Position numbers and translations under genes: made by a program. From Astatotilapia calliptera (lineage: Eukaryota; Chordata; Actinopteri; Cichliformes; Cichlidae): a DNA stretch of 64,000 bases. The notes under the pieces were generated by a model. That model had not been told where the DNA came from. It worked only from the letters and a program-made list of their open reading frames with translations, and did no database searches. The stretch is from positions 38,545,936 to 38,609,935 of the forward strand of contig NC_039302.1 of the NCBI RefSeq assembly GCF_900246225.1. The letters are read 5' to 3'. Below are positions 1-13,770 of the stretch, one piece after another (the stretch's first letter is position 1; every line of letters starts with the position of its first letter).

Positions 1-3000
1 AGCCGCATTATCCGCTTCGTTCCAGTCGGGCGGCTCTGGTACTCCAGGCTGGAGGGTGGGTGCTGTGAGGCGCTGAGTGACGGGTTACACCTGGCTGACT
101 GATGACATCAGAGCCAATCAGCTGTGCATATTTTACTCTTCTGTGTGAATCTTTTGTTTTCCATCTTTCCCTCCATCTGTCCAGTTTGGGGGGTTTATTT
201 TTGAAAAGAGCTGCTCATCGTTTAATTGGTTAGCACACTTTTAAATGTTAATGAAGCATCAACACCAGACTTTTACCTAAACCACTTCAAGTGAGGAAAA
301 GGTGGCAGACGAAGGTCTAACCACAGCAACTTGTGCCACCTCCACGCCAGCTCCTGACGTGGACTTTGCAGGTGTTGGAAGAACCGAGCAGAAGACGTGA
401 GCTGTGCTCAGCCTCAGAGGTGGGCCGAGGAGCTCGGGAGGTCACGCAGGAGCTCCTCCACATCGAGAGGAGGCAGAGTAGGGGGCTCCGGATGTGACAA
501 GAAGCCTCCTGGAGGAGGCCCTGGGAAGTGGTCAGGAGATCAGCTCCTGGCTGAGGCTGTATGGTGTGTTCTATAACCTTTATTAAAGCAGGAAGACGCG
601 GTGGCTGCAGATCAGGCGGTTGTATGAAGCGCTCAGGAGGAGCAGAGCTGCTTAAGTACTGGACTATTCACCAAAGCGGTGCCCACAGACGGGCCCGACC
701 CTCGTGGCGTCCTGAAGTGGGCTTTTGTCTCGGCTGAAGCGAAAGAGTAGAAACATTAACAGCAGAAGAGCAGCGGCGGGATGAGGTTTAGGGACAGCTT
801 CCGGTGAGCGCGAGCCAGCGGAGAATCGAAGCCCTCGTCCTGCAGGTGGACCCGGTGAGCGACTCGTCAGATCTTCCATTTCACTCACCGGCTTCCCCGC
901 CCGCTTTCCCACAGTCCTCTTCTCCTCGGCCTGATAATGACGCTTAAGAAGGTAATGGTGTAAACCCCCCTCTGTCCATATGTGTCTCTACCTCGCTCTC
1001 TGGGGAACAAAGAGGCCTTATTATACCTCCCTGTCAGCGGCGTCTCTCCGCGGTACAATCGCTGTTTTCAGCAGCGCTGCCAGCGTGGGGTAAATGGAGA
1101 GAGAGGCAGGTAGAGCGAGAACAGCGGCGTCTTTCTCCAGAGGCCGAATCCAGCGAGTTATCTACAAGTGCTTTTGAGTTTGAAATGTCTTTGTATGCAG
1201 CTTTTCTTTTTCTCAAAGCTCCAACAGGCAGTGTAATTTATTTGAGGCACTTGTTCTCACACACACACACTCACACACACGCACTCCTTAAGTCTACAGA
1301 TATCTTCTTATTGGGGAATCTTTCAATAAATCAATGTGACTTTAAACACATTTCCCAGGCGACGCCTCTGACCTGATAAGAAGTGAACTAATCTCTTTTG
1401 AGGCTGCCGGGAGAGCTTTGAACCAAATCTACTGTGCATCTATCACCAAGGTTATTTGTCAATGGCTGCTAATCCCAGGTAAATTTCCCTGGTTTTATAT
1501 CAGGGTTCTCATGTCTGAAGTTTCTCGGCCTTGGGAAAATAAGAGAGCGGGCTTACAGAAAGGAGGGAACAAAAGAAATGTTATGGATTTCAACAGCAGC
1601 AGGAAGGGGAGGGCCGGGGCGCCACGCTATTTATTAATTATTCTTTACTGAGTCAGACAAAGAAATCATTTTAACCAGGATGTGCTCCGTCACAGGAACC
1701 CCCAAAATAATCAGCACTAAAAATCACAGTCACTTGTTTTTTCTTTGATGAAGAAAATAAATCCAACCTGCTGTTTCATTACTAAAGTTATAATAAAATA
1801 CCTAATAATTATTATTTACTGTTGAAAAAGAATCATAATAATCAATAATAATGTTCACTGATTGATAATGTTGGTTTGTAAACAGTTATCTGGACGTTAT
1901 TTCAAAGTTAAACGGGCATACTGTGGGTGTTATTCTGAGCGTATCAGTGGGCAGGTGGCGGCGACCTGAGTCACATGATCATGAACCTCGTTTCAGAGAT
2001 TGCAGTCTGCCCGGCACACGCGTGCCATATGACTGACGTTACCGTAGAAACTGGCGCCTTTGAGTAAACATCATTATTAACCACCGTTAATAATAATTAT
2101 GATAATGTATTTTATTTATAAGCGCTTACATCGAAACAGCAAGTGAAAAACATTTAAACAATTAATGAGTTTCCATGACGACGGGCTGGCGATCACTTAT
2201 AAAACTTTATCTCAAAATGCGCCTGATCAGCGCCGATAGCTCACGTGTAGTTCATTCCAAAATCATCGTTATTGCAGATCTTAATGTTTCTTATGAGCAG
2301 AGAGATCAACTAAGCGTGAACTTTGACCCCAGTCTTTGGAGACATATGAATGTCTTTTACTTTGTCAGTCGGTAGCTGACGTCGTGTTTCTGGTCACGTC
2401 TTGAACCCAGCTTTTGGGAAATCGTTTTTTCACTACGAGCTCACATTCCAGGGAGTACTGCAGTACTGTAATGTCCTCGAGTAAGCCAAAAAGAGGGTGG
2501 TTAAATGAAAGAAGACTAAACTCAAACTTAAAAATCATTTTACCATGTGACTAGTTAACGGCTTCCCCCGTGAAGGAAGCCGAGCCCGTCTGCAGCACAC
2601 GCTGATCCCATCGTCACCGTTGGTGGGAACTTTCTGGCTTTCTCATTTCTCGAGCCGCTGCACCTCCTCGTGTGGAAACCGACTTTTCTCCGAGCTCCTT
2701 TTTTCCTTCCCCTCCTCCGTCCCTTGAAGTCCCCCCTCCCCCCATGTGTGCAGAAGATCATGGAAAATCTCTTGCCATATCTGTCATCTGTCACGCTCTC
2801 TGATGAACAGTTTTGATCTCTCACTCCTGTGTTTATGGCCGTTGTCAAGCAGAAAGAGTCGTAGCCGTAAGTGCTTACACCAGCGTGTAAATAGTTTGAC
2901 GTGTGGCTCTGTAACAAAGTTGTTGGAGTAAATAAGGAACCAAACAACCACGCACAATCGCAATTAAGTTGTATGTCTGCATTATGAAATGTTTGGAGCA

Positions 3001-6000
3001 GCATGATTTCTGCTCACTCCTCTGCGCTCACCACGCTGCGTATCAAAAAGCCTCCCTTTGTTCCTGCTAGAGACCAAAGAGTAAATACGCTGCTTTACCC
3101 ACACACACACACAGGGATATAATGTGATCGTTGCTCACTTCTTCCACTGTGAGGTCATGGTGTTTGGGTCCAAGTCGGTCGGAGGATCTGCTGCTGAGCG
3201 CTTTCACAGCTCTGTGGCGTCACGTATGAAGATGTTCCTCACGTCTGATTCCTGCAGACGGATGACAGACGTCGAGCTGATTCGATTAAAACGGTCAGAG
3301 AGAGCCAAACGGAGCTCAGCGGTCACACTGACGATGGCTCTTTGTCCTCACTTCCTGCACTGTTAGTGGTTGACACAGCCACCGTGAGCATTTCCCGATG
3401 TCACGTCTTTTATTTTGCAATTGTGGGCTTCCTGCGTGGTTGTAGCACGCCGGCGTGTTTGGCCACAGGTCGCGTTTGTCAGGACTCGGGGAGTTTCAGG
3501 CGGGTCGTAAATGACGTCAGAGGCATTTTTAGCGTCGTCCTGCAGGAACGTTTGGGAAAGATTCGGATTATTTTTGATGTCCGAGAAACATTTTAGGAAC
3601 TGAATGAAATCAGCTGGTGTGGAACGTGTCCTTGCAGAGGTCAGAGGTTACTGGATGGATCTGCCAAAGTGTGCACGAGTGTGTGCACGTTAAATCAGAA
3701 CAGAGGTTCTGTTGTTTACAGTTTTGCTCTCACAGCACTGTTTTTCATCATAAAACTATAACTTTTTTCAGCTTTGAACCAAAACAAACAGCAGCGTCTG
3801 AAGTCGCTTTGTCAATCTGGGGCGGGGCCTCGCGGTCCCGGACACAGGACAGACCTGAGACAGACGGAGAGGAATGGAGGCAGCGGTTGGGGAGGGAGAG
3901 GAGGGGTGTGGGAGTGGGGGTGAACTTGGAAAGGTTTCGTATATCATAATTATCCCGTTAAGTAACGGCAGAGCGGCCTCCCCAGGGGAATTCGTCTTAA
4001 ATAGAAGATTTGCAAGGAGAACGGGTCAGAGAGAGAGAGGAGCGGCTCCGAGTCGGCAGGAAATCCTGTTTACATTTACATAATCATATCAACACTCCTT
4101 CGTCTTCATCGTCTCGCTCTCTGAGAGGAGATGAGGAAGGGCTCGGGGCCGTTTGTTGCCACCGCTCCTCTTTTTTATTTTCTTAAAGTGCAGCCAGTGC
4201 TGGCACCTCCGTCACCCCCCTCCCCTCTGCGCTCCTCCCTGTGTGAGGGGATTTCTCAGACCTCTGGCCTCCTCCCCTTGTTCGTCTCATAAATAAGGCA
4301 TGGCGTGCCGGGCTGCGTGAGCCTTAATTGAGATCTGCTAAGAGCAGCGAGCAGATGTTTGTAGCAGCAACTGTTGAATCATCAGAGACCTCGGCGAGCC
4401 ACGAAACATCAGCCAGGTGCTCCACTTTTTAATTTCTCACTTTTTTATCTCTTTACATCAAAAAGCTGAGTGTGTGTGTGCAGACAGAAACACGGGTTAT
4501 TAGCAATGCTAAACTGCTGCAAAGCGGCTTTGTCTTCATGGAAACAAAGACGGGAGCAAAGAAATCTGGAAGAGAAGCCGGATCAGGAGGTCATGGAGGT
4601 GTAGAGACGTGTATGAACATGTCTGTCTGATTATTATTGGATGTTTGAATATTAAAAATAAAAAAGGGAGAAGGAGCAGCATGAACGACGCCTCACTTGG
4701 ATCCATGATAACAGTTTGTTTAAGCCCTTTCTTAGTGTGCTTTTATTTATGTAATGTGAGTTTATGATTAAAGACACATATTCCTTTATTCTGTACAGCT
4801 GTGAGCACAAAACGGGAATGCTGCATTAACCTGCAGCTGTGGGAAAAACAGGCCTCAAGAAATGTGCAATGAAGAGCAGGTGGGAGCTCAGTAATCCAGG
4901 ATATGGTTGTAATCCTAGTTTAATCTAACTCCTATTAATCTGGTTATTTCCTAATAAATAAATAAAAAATTGTGATTCCATGCAGACAAACATCTGAGGA
5001 TTCTGATTTTCTCAGGAAAGCAGTGATTTAAAGACCAACAAAGCCCACATTCAGAGCAGGGAGGCACTAAAACCTGCGGTTTCTCTGTCCTCTTGACGCT
5101 CCATAGAGGTCCCAGCATGCCATGGGAGTGCTGGGAACGCCACGACTTTATTTATACAGCAAGAAACAGAAACAAGAACAGGACAGGACGGAAAGAGGGC
5201 TCACCCAAAGCCCCCCTCTAACTCATTAGGCAGGCTAAAGCTCCTATTGCGTCCAACCGTCCATCTGACTTCTATTTAAGCAGATGAATTACAAAGAACT
5301 TTCAGAGTAATCTGAGTATTCTGGGATCGTTACTCTGTGACGCGTACCTGTGGACCTTCTGTTTTCTTTCCCTCCAGTGTTTAATGGCAGATCTGATTTT
5401 CTGATCTCAGTTTTTACACACCACAGCAGAGCACTGCTGCCCTATATATGCTTACTGGCCTATATACTATTGTCCCATTTGCTGCTTCGCTTTGTGCCGG
5501 TGATCCACATACATCCTCCATAGTGTGTCATCTCTCTCCTTCTTTGCTTTGGGGTTCGCTGGCACATCAGCAGACTCCTGCTCCCTTCCCATCTCCCATC
5601 TGGCTTCATGCCACACCGAATTAGTAACCAGATATGTCACCGCCACTGAGCTGCTGCCGAAAACACTGTCCACTTCTGGGAGGGCCACGGCTTGCAGATT
5701 AGCGCCTACAATTAATACAGTGGACTCTCGGGGAGGCTGTCTGCTGTTTGGGGCTCTGCTAAACGAGGAGAGGCGAGATGTTTGCGGCACGATGAGACGG
5801 CTCAGAGACGTGGAAACGCTCAGTCATATTCTAACTCTGAAGGTCACGAAGCATCATTGACGCTGCACAGAGTATCGCTTCACGCAGGGGCCGAAAATCA
5901 GGCTGGGTCCTCCATATGGCCATATATCCACGTACACCTGTCTATCTGTGGCTGTTCTGTAGGCGGCGTCACGAACAGACTGATTAAAGTGTACAGTGTG

Positions 6001-9000
6001 TCGGCGTGGATGCTTCGCAGAAACAGGAAGTTTACCAGATATCTGTATCTGAGAGTTGCTGGTCTGCCGCTGCTTCTGATTGGCTAATTGGTTGATTCGT
6101 TTACTGCTTTGTCTCCATTTGTGAAGAGACTACAGGTATCCTCTAGTGTACCCACAGCTGTCAGCTGTGATAATGGTGTTAATGGTGACAATGACGAGGG
6201 TGACGATGATGATGATGGCAGACCCCGCTATCTCAGGCAGATTTTACTGAAGGTGATGTGAGAGGAACAGGTTAAAGCACCAGAATCACTCAGAGCTCGA
6301 CCCTCAGACCTCCACTTCTTCTTCTTCTATGTTTAGTTAGGAAAGTAGGGCTGAGACTTCAGTGTGAGTGTGGGCGGGGCTTAAACCCTGATGTTATGGA
6401 AGGATATTGTCTTATTCTCTTGAATGACACCACTTTGTTTAATTTCTTCATTGAGTTCTTTTCTACTTTATTACTCGTGTTTCTCGTCTTGGCTGCAAGA
6501 AAACTTCCGATACTGTAAATCGCATTTTATCTTAGCTTGCGTTTGTCGTCGTCATCTTCTTCTAGCATAAGTAAAAGTCCTGTGATATGCCTGCAGTTTG
6601 TTTGTTAGTGGGTGGATCAGAAGGCAGAGGAAACCCCAACGCTGGGCTTTAATCAAAGTCAAAGCAGCATCGTGCAGCAGCTCGGCCTCCAGCCTCGGCG
6701 TGGGTAAGCTCGGTGTCGGTGTTTGGCGATGAGCTCGGCCGTCCGTGTTGCTGAAACAAGTGAAAGGATCTCCTTCCAGTTTATACACTCAGCTCGAGGT
6801 TTTCTCGGCGCTCCGCAGCCTTTCTGCACATTCCTGCACCATTATGTGACACTGTCGCTGAATAAAAGGCCGTATTATGTTGCAGCCCCCCCCCCCCGTA
6901 AAAGGGCAGAAGTGGACCGGGTTTTTATCTGCTGAACGAATCAATCAGGATTATGTCAGCTGAAAGGAATCACAGACTGCAGTCTCCAGGCCTGTCTCGG
7001 TGTGTGTGGCAGCAGGGATGTGTGATGGAGGACAGCACTTGTTGGATGCTAACATGCTCCGCGTGGTGACAGAGATGTTATTCGAGGGCTAAAAAGCAAG
7101 AGTTTTTTTCTATTTATGTATTTCCCCACCCGCCGCCTCCACCGGCCCTCTCTCCTCCTCTATGGGAGGATTGGAAGGGCACTAATTATCATTTCAGCAG
7201 AAATGATTAGGAGATCAAACAGGGATCGAATGCCATTTCCTTCCATTAATGCCGGGGGTTTAGAGTGCCTGTCAGGGCTCGGCTTGTCCTGCAGGGAGGA
7301 AAAATAACAGGGGAGGATGGAGGAGGGGGCGAGGGGTGGACGGGACAGGGTAGAGGTTTGGTAACGGAGAGACGACAGCTGCTCAGATAAAGACGTTTAA
7401 AGCGGGGCACATTTATTTTTCCCAGAGAGCCAGAGGCCGCAGTACTGCCCCGAACAGCAGGTGTCGCCACGAAGTTGTGACGCCGACATGCTGCCAAACT
7501 AAGTTTCCATTAAAAGCGCGATCGAGCGAGGCTGGCGGTAGATGAGCGGATGGAGAGCGTGCACGAGGCTGCGACGGTTCGTGCACGTCAGATGAGAGAA
7601 ATGTCAAAGAGAATGTGAGAGATGACCTCTGCGCTCATCGCCCATTAATGACCCTGCAGCTCCCAGCTTCATTTTCCCTCTCATCGAAAACATTCAAAAA
7701 AACATTTCCTCCTGTCTGCAGCAGTCATTTCCCCCGCATTGTATTTATGTATTGGAAAAAAAAGGTAATAGATCAAGCACATTCCATTATTCTCTTATAA
7801 GATCATTAGCAAATATAATTAGATATGAAAGAAAGTAATTTGGAGAGAAGAGGAGAGAAAAGCGCTATCAGGCAGAGAAGACAGATTGTAGCATCAGAGT
7901 GTTTGGGCTTAAATTGCTCAGCGGAGGTATTATCACGCCGGCAATCTTTTAGCCTCAGAAACAGTTTTGGAGACAGACAGCGAAAGATAGAAAGAGGCCA
8001 CTAACGCTCACTTCATTGTGCCCCCCCCCAACACACACACACAACTGCAATCATGCCTTCCTCCATCTTCACTCCTCCTCCTCTGGATCCCTCCATCCTG
8101 TCAGCTCAGAGTTTGAGTGAGTTTATAAAAAGAAAACAAGCTGCCATGGAGTCATCACCTAATCACCCCCCCCCCCCCAAGAAGCTCTGGCTTTAAATCG
8201 CAGGAACAACAGAAATTGCCTTGAAGTCGCTCGATGAGGAACCTTCTCGCTGCGCCCGCGCACGAGCCGGCGTCACTCTTTGTTGCACCTCAACGCCACG
8301 CTCTGTTTGTCTAATAAGGATCAGAGCGCAGCACAACAAGCTGCCGCCACTTCTCCTCACCCGCCTCCTTCTTCTTCTTCTGCTTCTTTAGTAGTGCTTT
8401 GAGGGATCGGGGGAAGGAGGGGGAGGAAGGTGGGAAGGGTGAAGAGGAGGGGTGGCGGTGTGGATTTTTCTAGTCTTTTGTGCGAATCACAGGGAATGGT
8501 AACTATAAACATCCTGTATTCATTAAAACCATCTAAAAATACAATTTTGGAGGCAGAGGGGGGCGCGGGCTGCGCTCACTTCCTGCGCCGCTCCTCCTCG
8601 GTGTATACAAGCCTGCTGCTGCTCATATTTACATATTTAGAAATGCCGGGCTGTACAATGAGGCGCGCCGCTGCCAACGATAACACTCTTTGCCGCTTTG
8701 AGGCCGGAAGCCTGCGACAGGGAACAAAGAGCCACCGCCAACATCGCATGCACACGCGCAGGTCACCTGTCCGAACACGCCCCAGTGTGCCAAGCCCATT
8801 TCTTCCTGCTCAGCTCTCGCAGGGCGACTTTGCACAGTTCAGAATAAGCCTTCTTTCTGTGACACTCACAGGCGGGCTGGTCGCTGTCAGGCCCGCTCAG
8901 GGTCAAAAAAACACGATCCAGAGCCGCTTCTGCAAGGCCTGGAGCTCATGTTCTCTCTGGAATCAGCTGTTTTAGCTCCTCCTCCTGAAAGCCAGCTTTC

Positions 9001-9240
9001 TTCTGATTGGCTGAGCGCTGTGGGTGTTGAATAACACCTGTCCTACATGGGATCCCGCCTCCTCCACGGCGTGGACGTGAACATGAGTACGAGAGCTTGG
9101 ACGAATTATTGCATTAACTGTGAGGCTGACATGAAAATGTTTCATCTTCAGTGTGACGCAGCTGCGTGACCTTTATTCCTTTTTCACTTTTTCCCACTAA
9201 AGCAAAGAGAAATGTAAATGCTCTGAGCTCAAACAGACAA
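1..9240. other. Unique noncoding DNA with candidate conserved elements
   Basis: No reading frame here has a convincing splice context or a family I recognise, and I see no transposon with clear ends. Several blocks are AT-rich, non-repetitive and contain TAAT/ATTA-type homeodomain motifs, as expected of conserved noncoding elements. The clearest are about 1140-1640, 3930-4440, 7100-8000 and 8490-8760. Short C runs occur at 6888-6897 and 8166-8178. Frame 1 is open from base 1 to a stop near 100 and could be the tail of an exon that starts upstream, but nothing supports that. This description is inference from base composition; no alignment was possible. Confidence 0.5.
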
Positions 9241-9570
9241 GCAGCCGCGTGTGTGTGAGTGTTTCTTTGTGAGAGTGCGTGTTTGTGTCTGCATGCGTGT
9301 GCATGTGCGTGTCTGGTCCCCACAAGTTTGAAGACATTTTTGAAAATGTGTTTTCAGTGACAGGCTTACAGGCGGGTCAGGGGCTCGGGAAGCATTAAGT
9401 CAGATTTCAGATATGAATACCTGACATGCGTGTGTCTCTGTGAGTGTGCGTGTGTGTGCATAAGTATGCGTGTGGTATTTTTGCAGGCTGATGTTAACGT
9501 CAGGTGATGCCTCTGAGACGACACACACTCGTCCGCACGCACACACACCCACGCCGGCGTGTACTCCCCG
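9241..9570. repeat. Degenerate fish 'GGGGACC' repeat with TG/CA microsatellite flanks
   Basis: A TG-rich stretch leads into 'GGTCCCCACAAGTTTGAAGAC' type sequence near 9315, followed by more TG/CA repeats. The same core occurs at 13416-13440 and 36690-36705. It is an interspersed repeat common in teleosts. No ends or target-site duplication were found. Confidence 0.6.
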
Positions 9571-12500
9571 ACACATGCTCAGTGCAGCACCGTGCCGTTG
9601 CCCCCCCCCCCCCATTTATCCATTCTGTTAAGCATGACACATGTATTAACAGTAGATGGATCCTGGAGCTGTGTGTCCTCACACCATATGTTGAGCTTTC
9701 CCAGATCCTCTCCCGCCGGTGCCGCCTCATGGCGTGCCACAAGAGGGCGCTGTGGTGGCTCGGGCCGACGTATAGATTGTGTGTGATGTTTGTGGGGCGG
9801 GCGCAGGGCTGTGTGCGAGGTGCGCTGGCCCACAGACGGCAGACTGTCTGAAGGAAACAAACAGATAAGACTCGCATTCATGTGAGAGATGAATGCCGGG
9901 CAGGTTTCTGTGTCTGTGAGGTGCATCTGCCATCTACCCGAATGGGAAATTAAAAAGTGTGAAGGGAAGTTATGCTAAATCTATAAAGTTGGCCGGGAAA
10001 GCGCTCCCCCCTCGCAGCGGCAGTTGTTTGGGGAGAAGGAGCAGCGTGCTTAAATAATAACATTCCAGGTGGCTTAGTTAATGAACAGTGAAAATCAAAT
10101 ATGGGGCCTAATCTGGAGCTCGTTACAGGAAGTTTCTTTACAGGGAAGTCAAAGGCAGGAAGTGCCCTTGGGGACAGACTAAACACTTTTTGAAGCTTGA
10201 AAACAAGGAAACTTTATTTTGGGTTCGTTTTAGAGGTGTGGGCTGTTCTCACAGCAGACCTGGCACCCACAGTCGGAGCTCGGATCCTCTCGTTGGGATC
10301 GCATTTAATGTCTCGTGTGTTTAATGTCCATGCTGCGACTGGAGCTCTGCTCGCTCATCTGAGCACTTCAGCATCTCATTTCCTGGTCTTAGATCGCCAT
10401 CGTGTGGCTGCAGGTGGGTATGACACCAGTGAGGAGCCATGATCCGGGTCTTTCCCTGGCTCAGGAGGGGCCACTGGGAGGTGAAGGCTCGACTCACAGC
10501 CCCTCTAATCATGTGATCACTAAGCAGCCAGTCAGAAGCAGCAGTGTAAGCTCACATTTGTCTGCTGCAGGTGTTAACAGGACCTCTGTTACTTTGTCTT
10601 CAACATTAAATGAGTCCCGTACTTTTATTTTTAGACATTGGTTTGCTCAGTATCACGCTGCTGTCCTGCACAGCAAAAATGAGACCATTTGGCCCACAAC
10701 TGGGTAGACACATGAAACCCCCCTCCCCCCCACCAGTGTTGTGTTTTTTTTTACAGAATGAACCTTTCACAGCGTGAGCGCACACACAAGAATGAGTGTT
10801 GTGTTTTTGCAGGCACATAAAAGTACGGTTCAAAGAGTGTAGAAAAAAACAAGCAGCTGAAATTATTTGTGAGGTTTTAAAAACAGTGAAAAATCAAATA
10901 AAATGTGCAGAAAATACCTTTGGTGTCAGTCTTTGTTCGTTCTGAGGAGATGTCGCTTCGTGTGTTTAATGACGCGAGGTCCACGTGACCGAGAGTGAAC
11001 ACAAACCCACACAGTCGACCAGAAATCATCTGAAACTGAAGCTGAGCTGAAAAGAAAGCGAAGTCTGTGTTAGAGCAGATGCTGATTCCTGCATATGTGA
11101 TGTGTGAGTAAACTCATCTTCAGCAGCGTGTAACTAAAGCTGTCACCACCAGGGGGCAGTGTTTCACAGCAGTACTACACAGTGTGTTTGCTGATGTTGG
11201 TAAACAGACTGTACTCAGCAGGATTTATATAAAAGAAAGAAATGAGAACCTGCATGAAGATCAGTCCAGTGGTTTTGGCCTCTTTCAGCATCCTTACACT
11301 CTGTGATGTGTACTTGTTGGAGTTTGTGCTGCCGTCTCTGTAGAAACAGACACGTGTCACGTCCGTGAGCGTTTATACATGATGTATAATCTTCTTTCTG
11401 GCTCACAATGACTTAATATGATTCATGAGAGGCACGTCTGAGAGATTACAGGCCAACATGTCATGAACAGTAGTTGAACACGGTTAAGTCTCTTTGCCAC
11501 GCAGGGCAGCAGCACCAGGTTCCACAGTAGGTGTCCCATACGTGTCGTTCTTTGCCGTGGTTGGACGTGTAGATGGGTGAGCTGCAGAAGCGAAGCGGGG
11601 CGCCGTCGGCCGCGGCGCAGAGCAGACGTGTACGTGTGACGGTTCTGTTTGGTTGCAGTTGTAACGCGGAGCGGGGAAGCACGTGAAGTGAGTTTGCTGG
11701 GCTCTCCTCCCGCCGCGCAGACAGTCTGAGAGTTATTACTGGCTGCTGAATCTAAGAGATGTTTTATCATGTTATTAGCTCTTTATTTTCCCTCTGTTAC
11801 GCTGGCACTTCCTTTCATTTTCATATCCATTTCCATACTTGTGAAAGCACAGCTCAAATAAAGCCGTGTTTTAATTTGGTTTTGTCAGATTCATAACGCC
11901 ACTTTAAAAGAACATGACATGCAAATGTGCTCAGCGGTGTTTTATTGCAAAATAATTTTCAAAGAAGTTGCTGAGGGAATGAAAGTGTGCAAAACCGGGA
12001 GGGGGGGGCTTGTATTATTTAGTGGCCTCTGCTGTGGGACCTAATTACAGTTATGCATTTCTTACTGTATCACAGAGACATAAAACTTTTTTTATTGCAA
12101 TTACTCACTTCGCTTCTCGCCACTGTCACACTTCCCGTCGCACTTATTGAGCTGGGCGCTGGGCGTGAAAGGCCTGCGCTGCCGGGACTCAAACGTGTTG
12201 GCGCCCAATCTCGAAGACATCGTCCCAAACCCCCAAAATGACAAAAAAAAGCAGCGCGAGGAGGAAACAAACAGCCGATTGGTCGACCCACCGACCTCGC
12301 TCATGCTTCAGCCTCACAGGAAGCAGAAAGGCAGAAAAGAAGGTGATGCGTCTGTTTTACATCTTAATGAGGCCGAATCTTTCCGAGCAACTGCGCCGTT
12401 CATGTATCAACAGTGCACGAGCGCCGGGGAGCGAAAATCTTTCAGAACTTCAGTACTGAAAAGAAAAAAGATTAAATTGATACCCACGTGTTTGTTTATT

Positions 12501-12840
12501 GGACAGAATGACACTAACAGGGTCACTGTCCTGCCTGCTGCACGTTTCCCATAAAACAGCTGAAACTGCCTCACATGCTGCTCAGTCCAGCTCACATTCA
12601 TCATGTACAAGGACCTGCATTCACACACGCACACCAGAAAACTTTCAGTTGTCCAATCTGAGCATCCTGACTGATGAATACTGTGTGTGCGTGAGACAGT
12701 GATCATGTGACGTCCTGCCGGACAGCTGCTCACGTGCACAGAGCTCACAGGATCAAGACCACGTGTTGTTTTTATAGATGGAGGCTCAAAATGAATGTGT
12801 GGAGCTCTTTGCACGGTTCTTATCCAGGACAGATCCTCAG
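9571..12840. other. Unique noncoding DNA
   Basis: No gene was found. Blocks at about 9930-10190 and 11740-12070 are AT-rich, unique and enhancer-like. The second holds an exact octamer ATGCAAAT at 11919-11926, a POU-factor site by consensus. The short frames in this interval have no splice context or recognisable domain. Confidence 0.5.
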
Positions 12841-12844
12841 ATCC

Positions 12845-12888
12845 TACTGGGTCAAAGGTCAGACTGAACCATGACCTTTGACCCAGTA
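12845..12888. promoter_or_regulatory. Perfect 17-bp inverted repeat made of two DR1 nuclear-receptor sites
   Basis: Arms at 12845-12861 and 12872-12888 are exact reverse complements separated by 10 bases. Each arm contains GGGTCAAAGGTCA, two half-sites spaced by one base. That is the textbook DR1 recognition site for HNF4, COUP-TF and RXR heterodimers. The palindrome lies about 0.9 kb upstream of the candidate terminal exon at 13771. Function is inferred; the sequence itself is unambiguous. Confidence 0.6.
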
Positions 12889-13315
12889 ACACAAATGTTC
12901 CATCAAAGCAGATCTGGATGAGTTTTTAATAAAGAACAGATGTTTCCATGGAGACCGTGTGGTGATGCGCTTTCAGGGACATTTTTAATAATTGTTCTAA
13001 ATTTATTCTGAAGGTGTGAACAATGTACTAAAATCATTGAGGGAAAATGAATCCTGCACAAAGTAACATCCACCTGATCCAGTGCATAGACGGACCTTTC
13101 AGCCCCACCCTGCTCCTTCAGTTCATCCAGCTTCAGCTTCCAGACTGATATAAAATGGACAACAACAGAATATAAACACTACAAATTATTATCATATTCT
13201 TTGTTCTTATAACTCTGTAAGTGTACGTCCACACGTCCATCTTTGTGTGGCCTCAGCGACCAGCTGACCGCCGTGCGGACGTCACTGTTAGTTACACACC
13301 ATGATGTTTGTCCAT
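12889..13315. other. Noncoding DNA, nothing recognised
   Basis: AT-rich unique sequence between the DR1 palindrome and the fish repeat. I see no reading frame, repeat or site that I can support. Confidence 0.4.
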
Positions 13316-13735
13316 GTGCGTGTGTGAGTGTGTATTCATATCTTTGTGGGGACCACAAATTGGAAGTTTATAATAATTGTGGGGACCAGCAGCCCTTATG
13401 GGGACACAATCCGGGTCCCCATAAGTTTGAAGACATTTTTGAGACTCAAAACGTGGTTTTATTGTCAGGGTTACAGCTGGGGTTAGGGTTGGGGTTACAG
13501 CTGGGGTTACAGCTGGGGTTAGGGTTGGGGTTACAGCTGGGGTTAGGGTTACAGCTGGGGTTACAGCTGGGGTTAGGGTTGGGGTTACAGCTGGGGTTAC
13601 AGCTGGGGTTACAGCTGGGGTTACAGCTGGGGTCAGGCATTCATTTCTGATGGTTGGGATAGGGGGCCAGGGAAAGCATTATGTCCCCACAAACATATGA
13701 AACCACATTGTGTGTGTGTGTGTGCGGGTCCGTGG
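13316..13735 (+). repeat. Fish 'GGGGACC' repeat containing a GGGGTTACAGCT minisatellite
   Basis: The block starts with a TG-rich segment and 'TTTGTGGGGACCACAAA', then a second GGGGACC core. At 13472-13632 it becomes a tandem array of 12-bp units alternating between GGGGTTACAGCT and GGGGTTAGGGTT. It closes with 'GTCCCCACAAACATATG' and a (TG)n run at 13710-13724. Frames through the array read GLQLGLQL on one strand and NPSCNPSC on the other. These are translation artefacts of the repeat. Confidence 0.8.
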
Positions 13736-13770
13736 TGCTAACCTGCCTCTTGTTCTCTCATTGGCCGTAG

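Noticed and set aside
1..100. C-terminal coding piece open from the first base
   Set aside because: All three + frames close within about 100 bases and nothing in the translation is recognisable.
13472..13632. Possible interstitial telomere or CRISPR-like array
   Set aside because: Units are GGGGTTACAGCT/GGGGTTAGGGTT minisatellite inside a known type of fish repeat. TTAGGG is only part of the unit, and there are no spacers.
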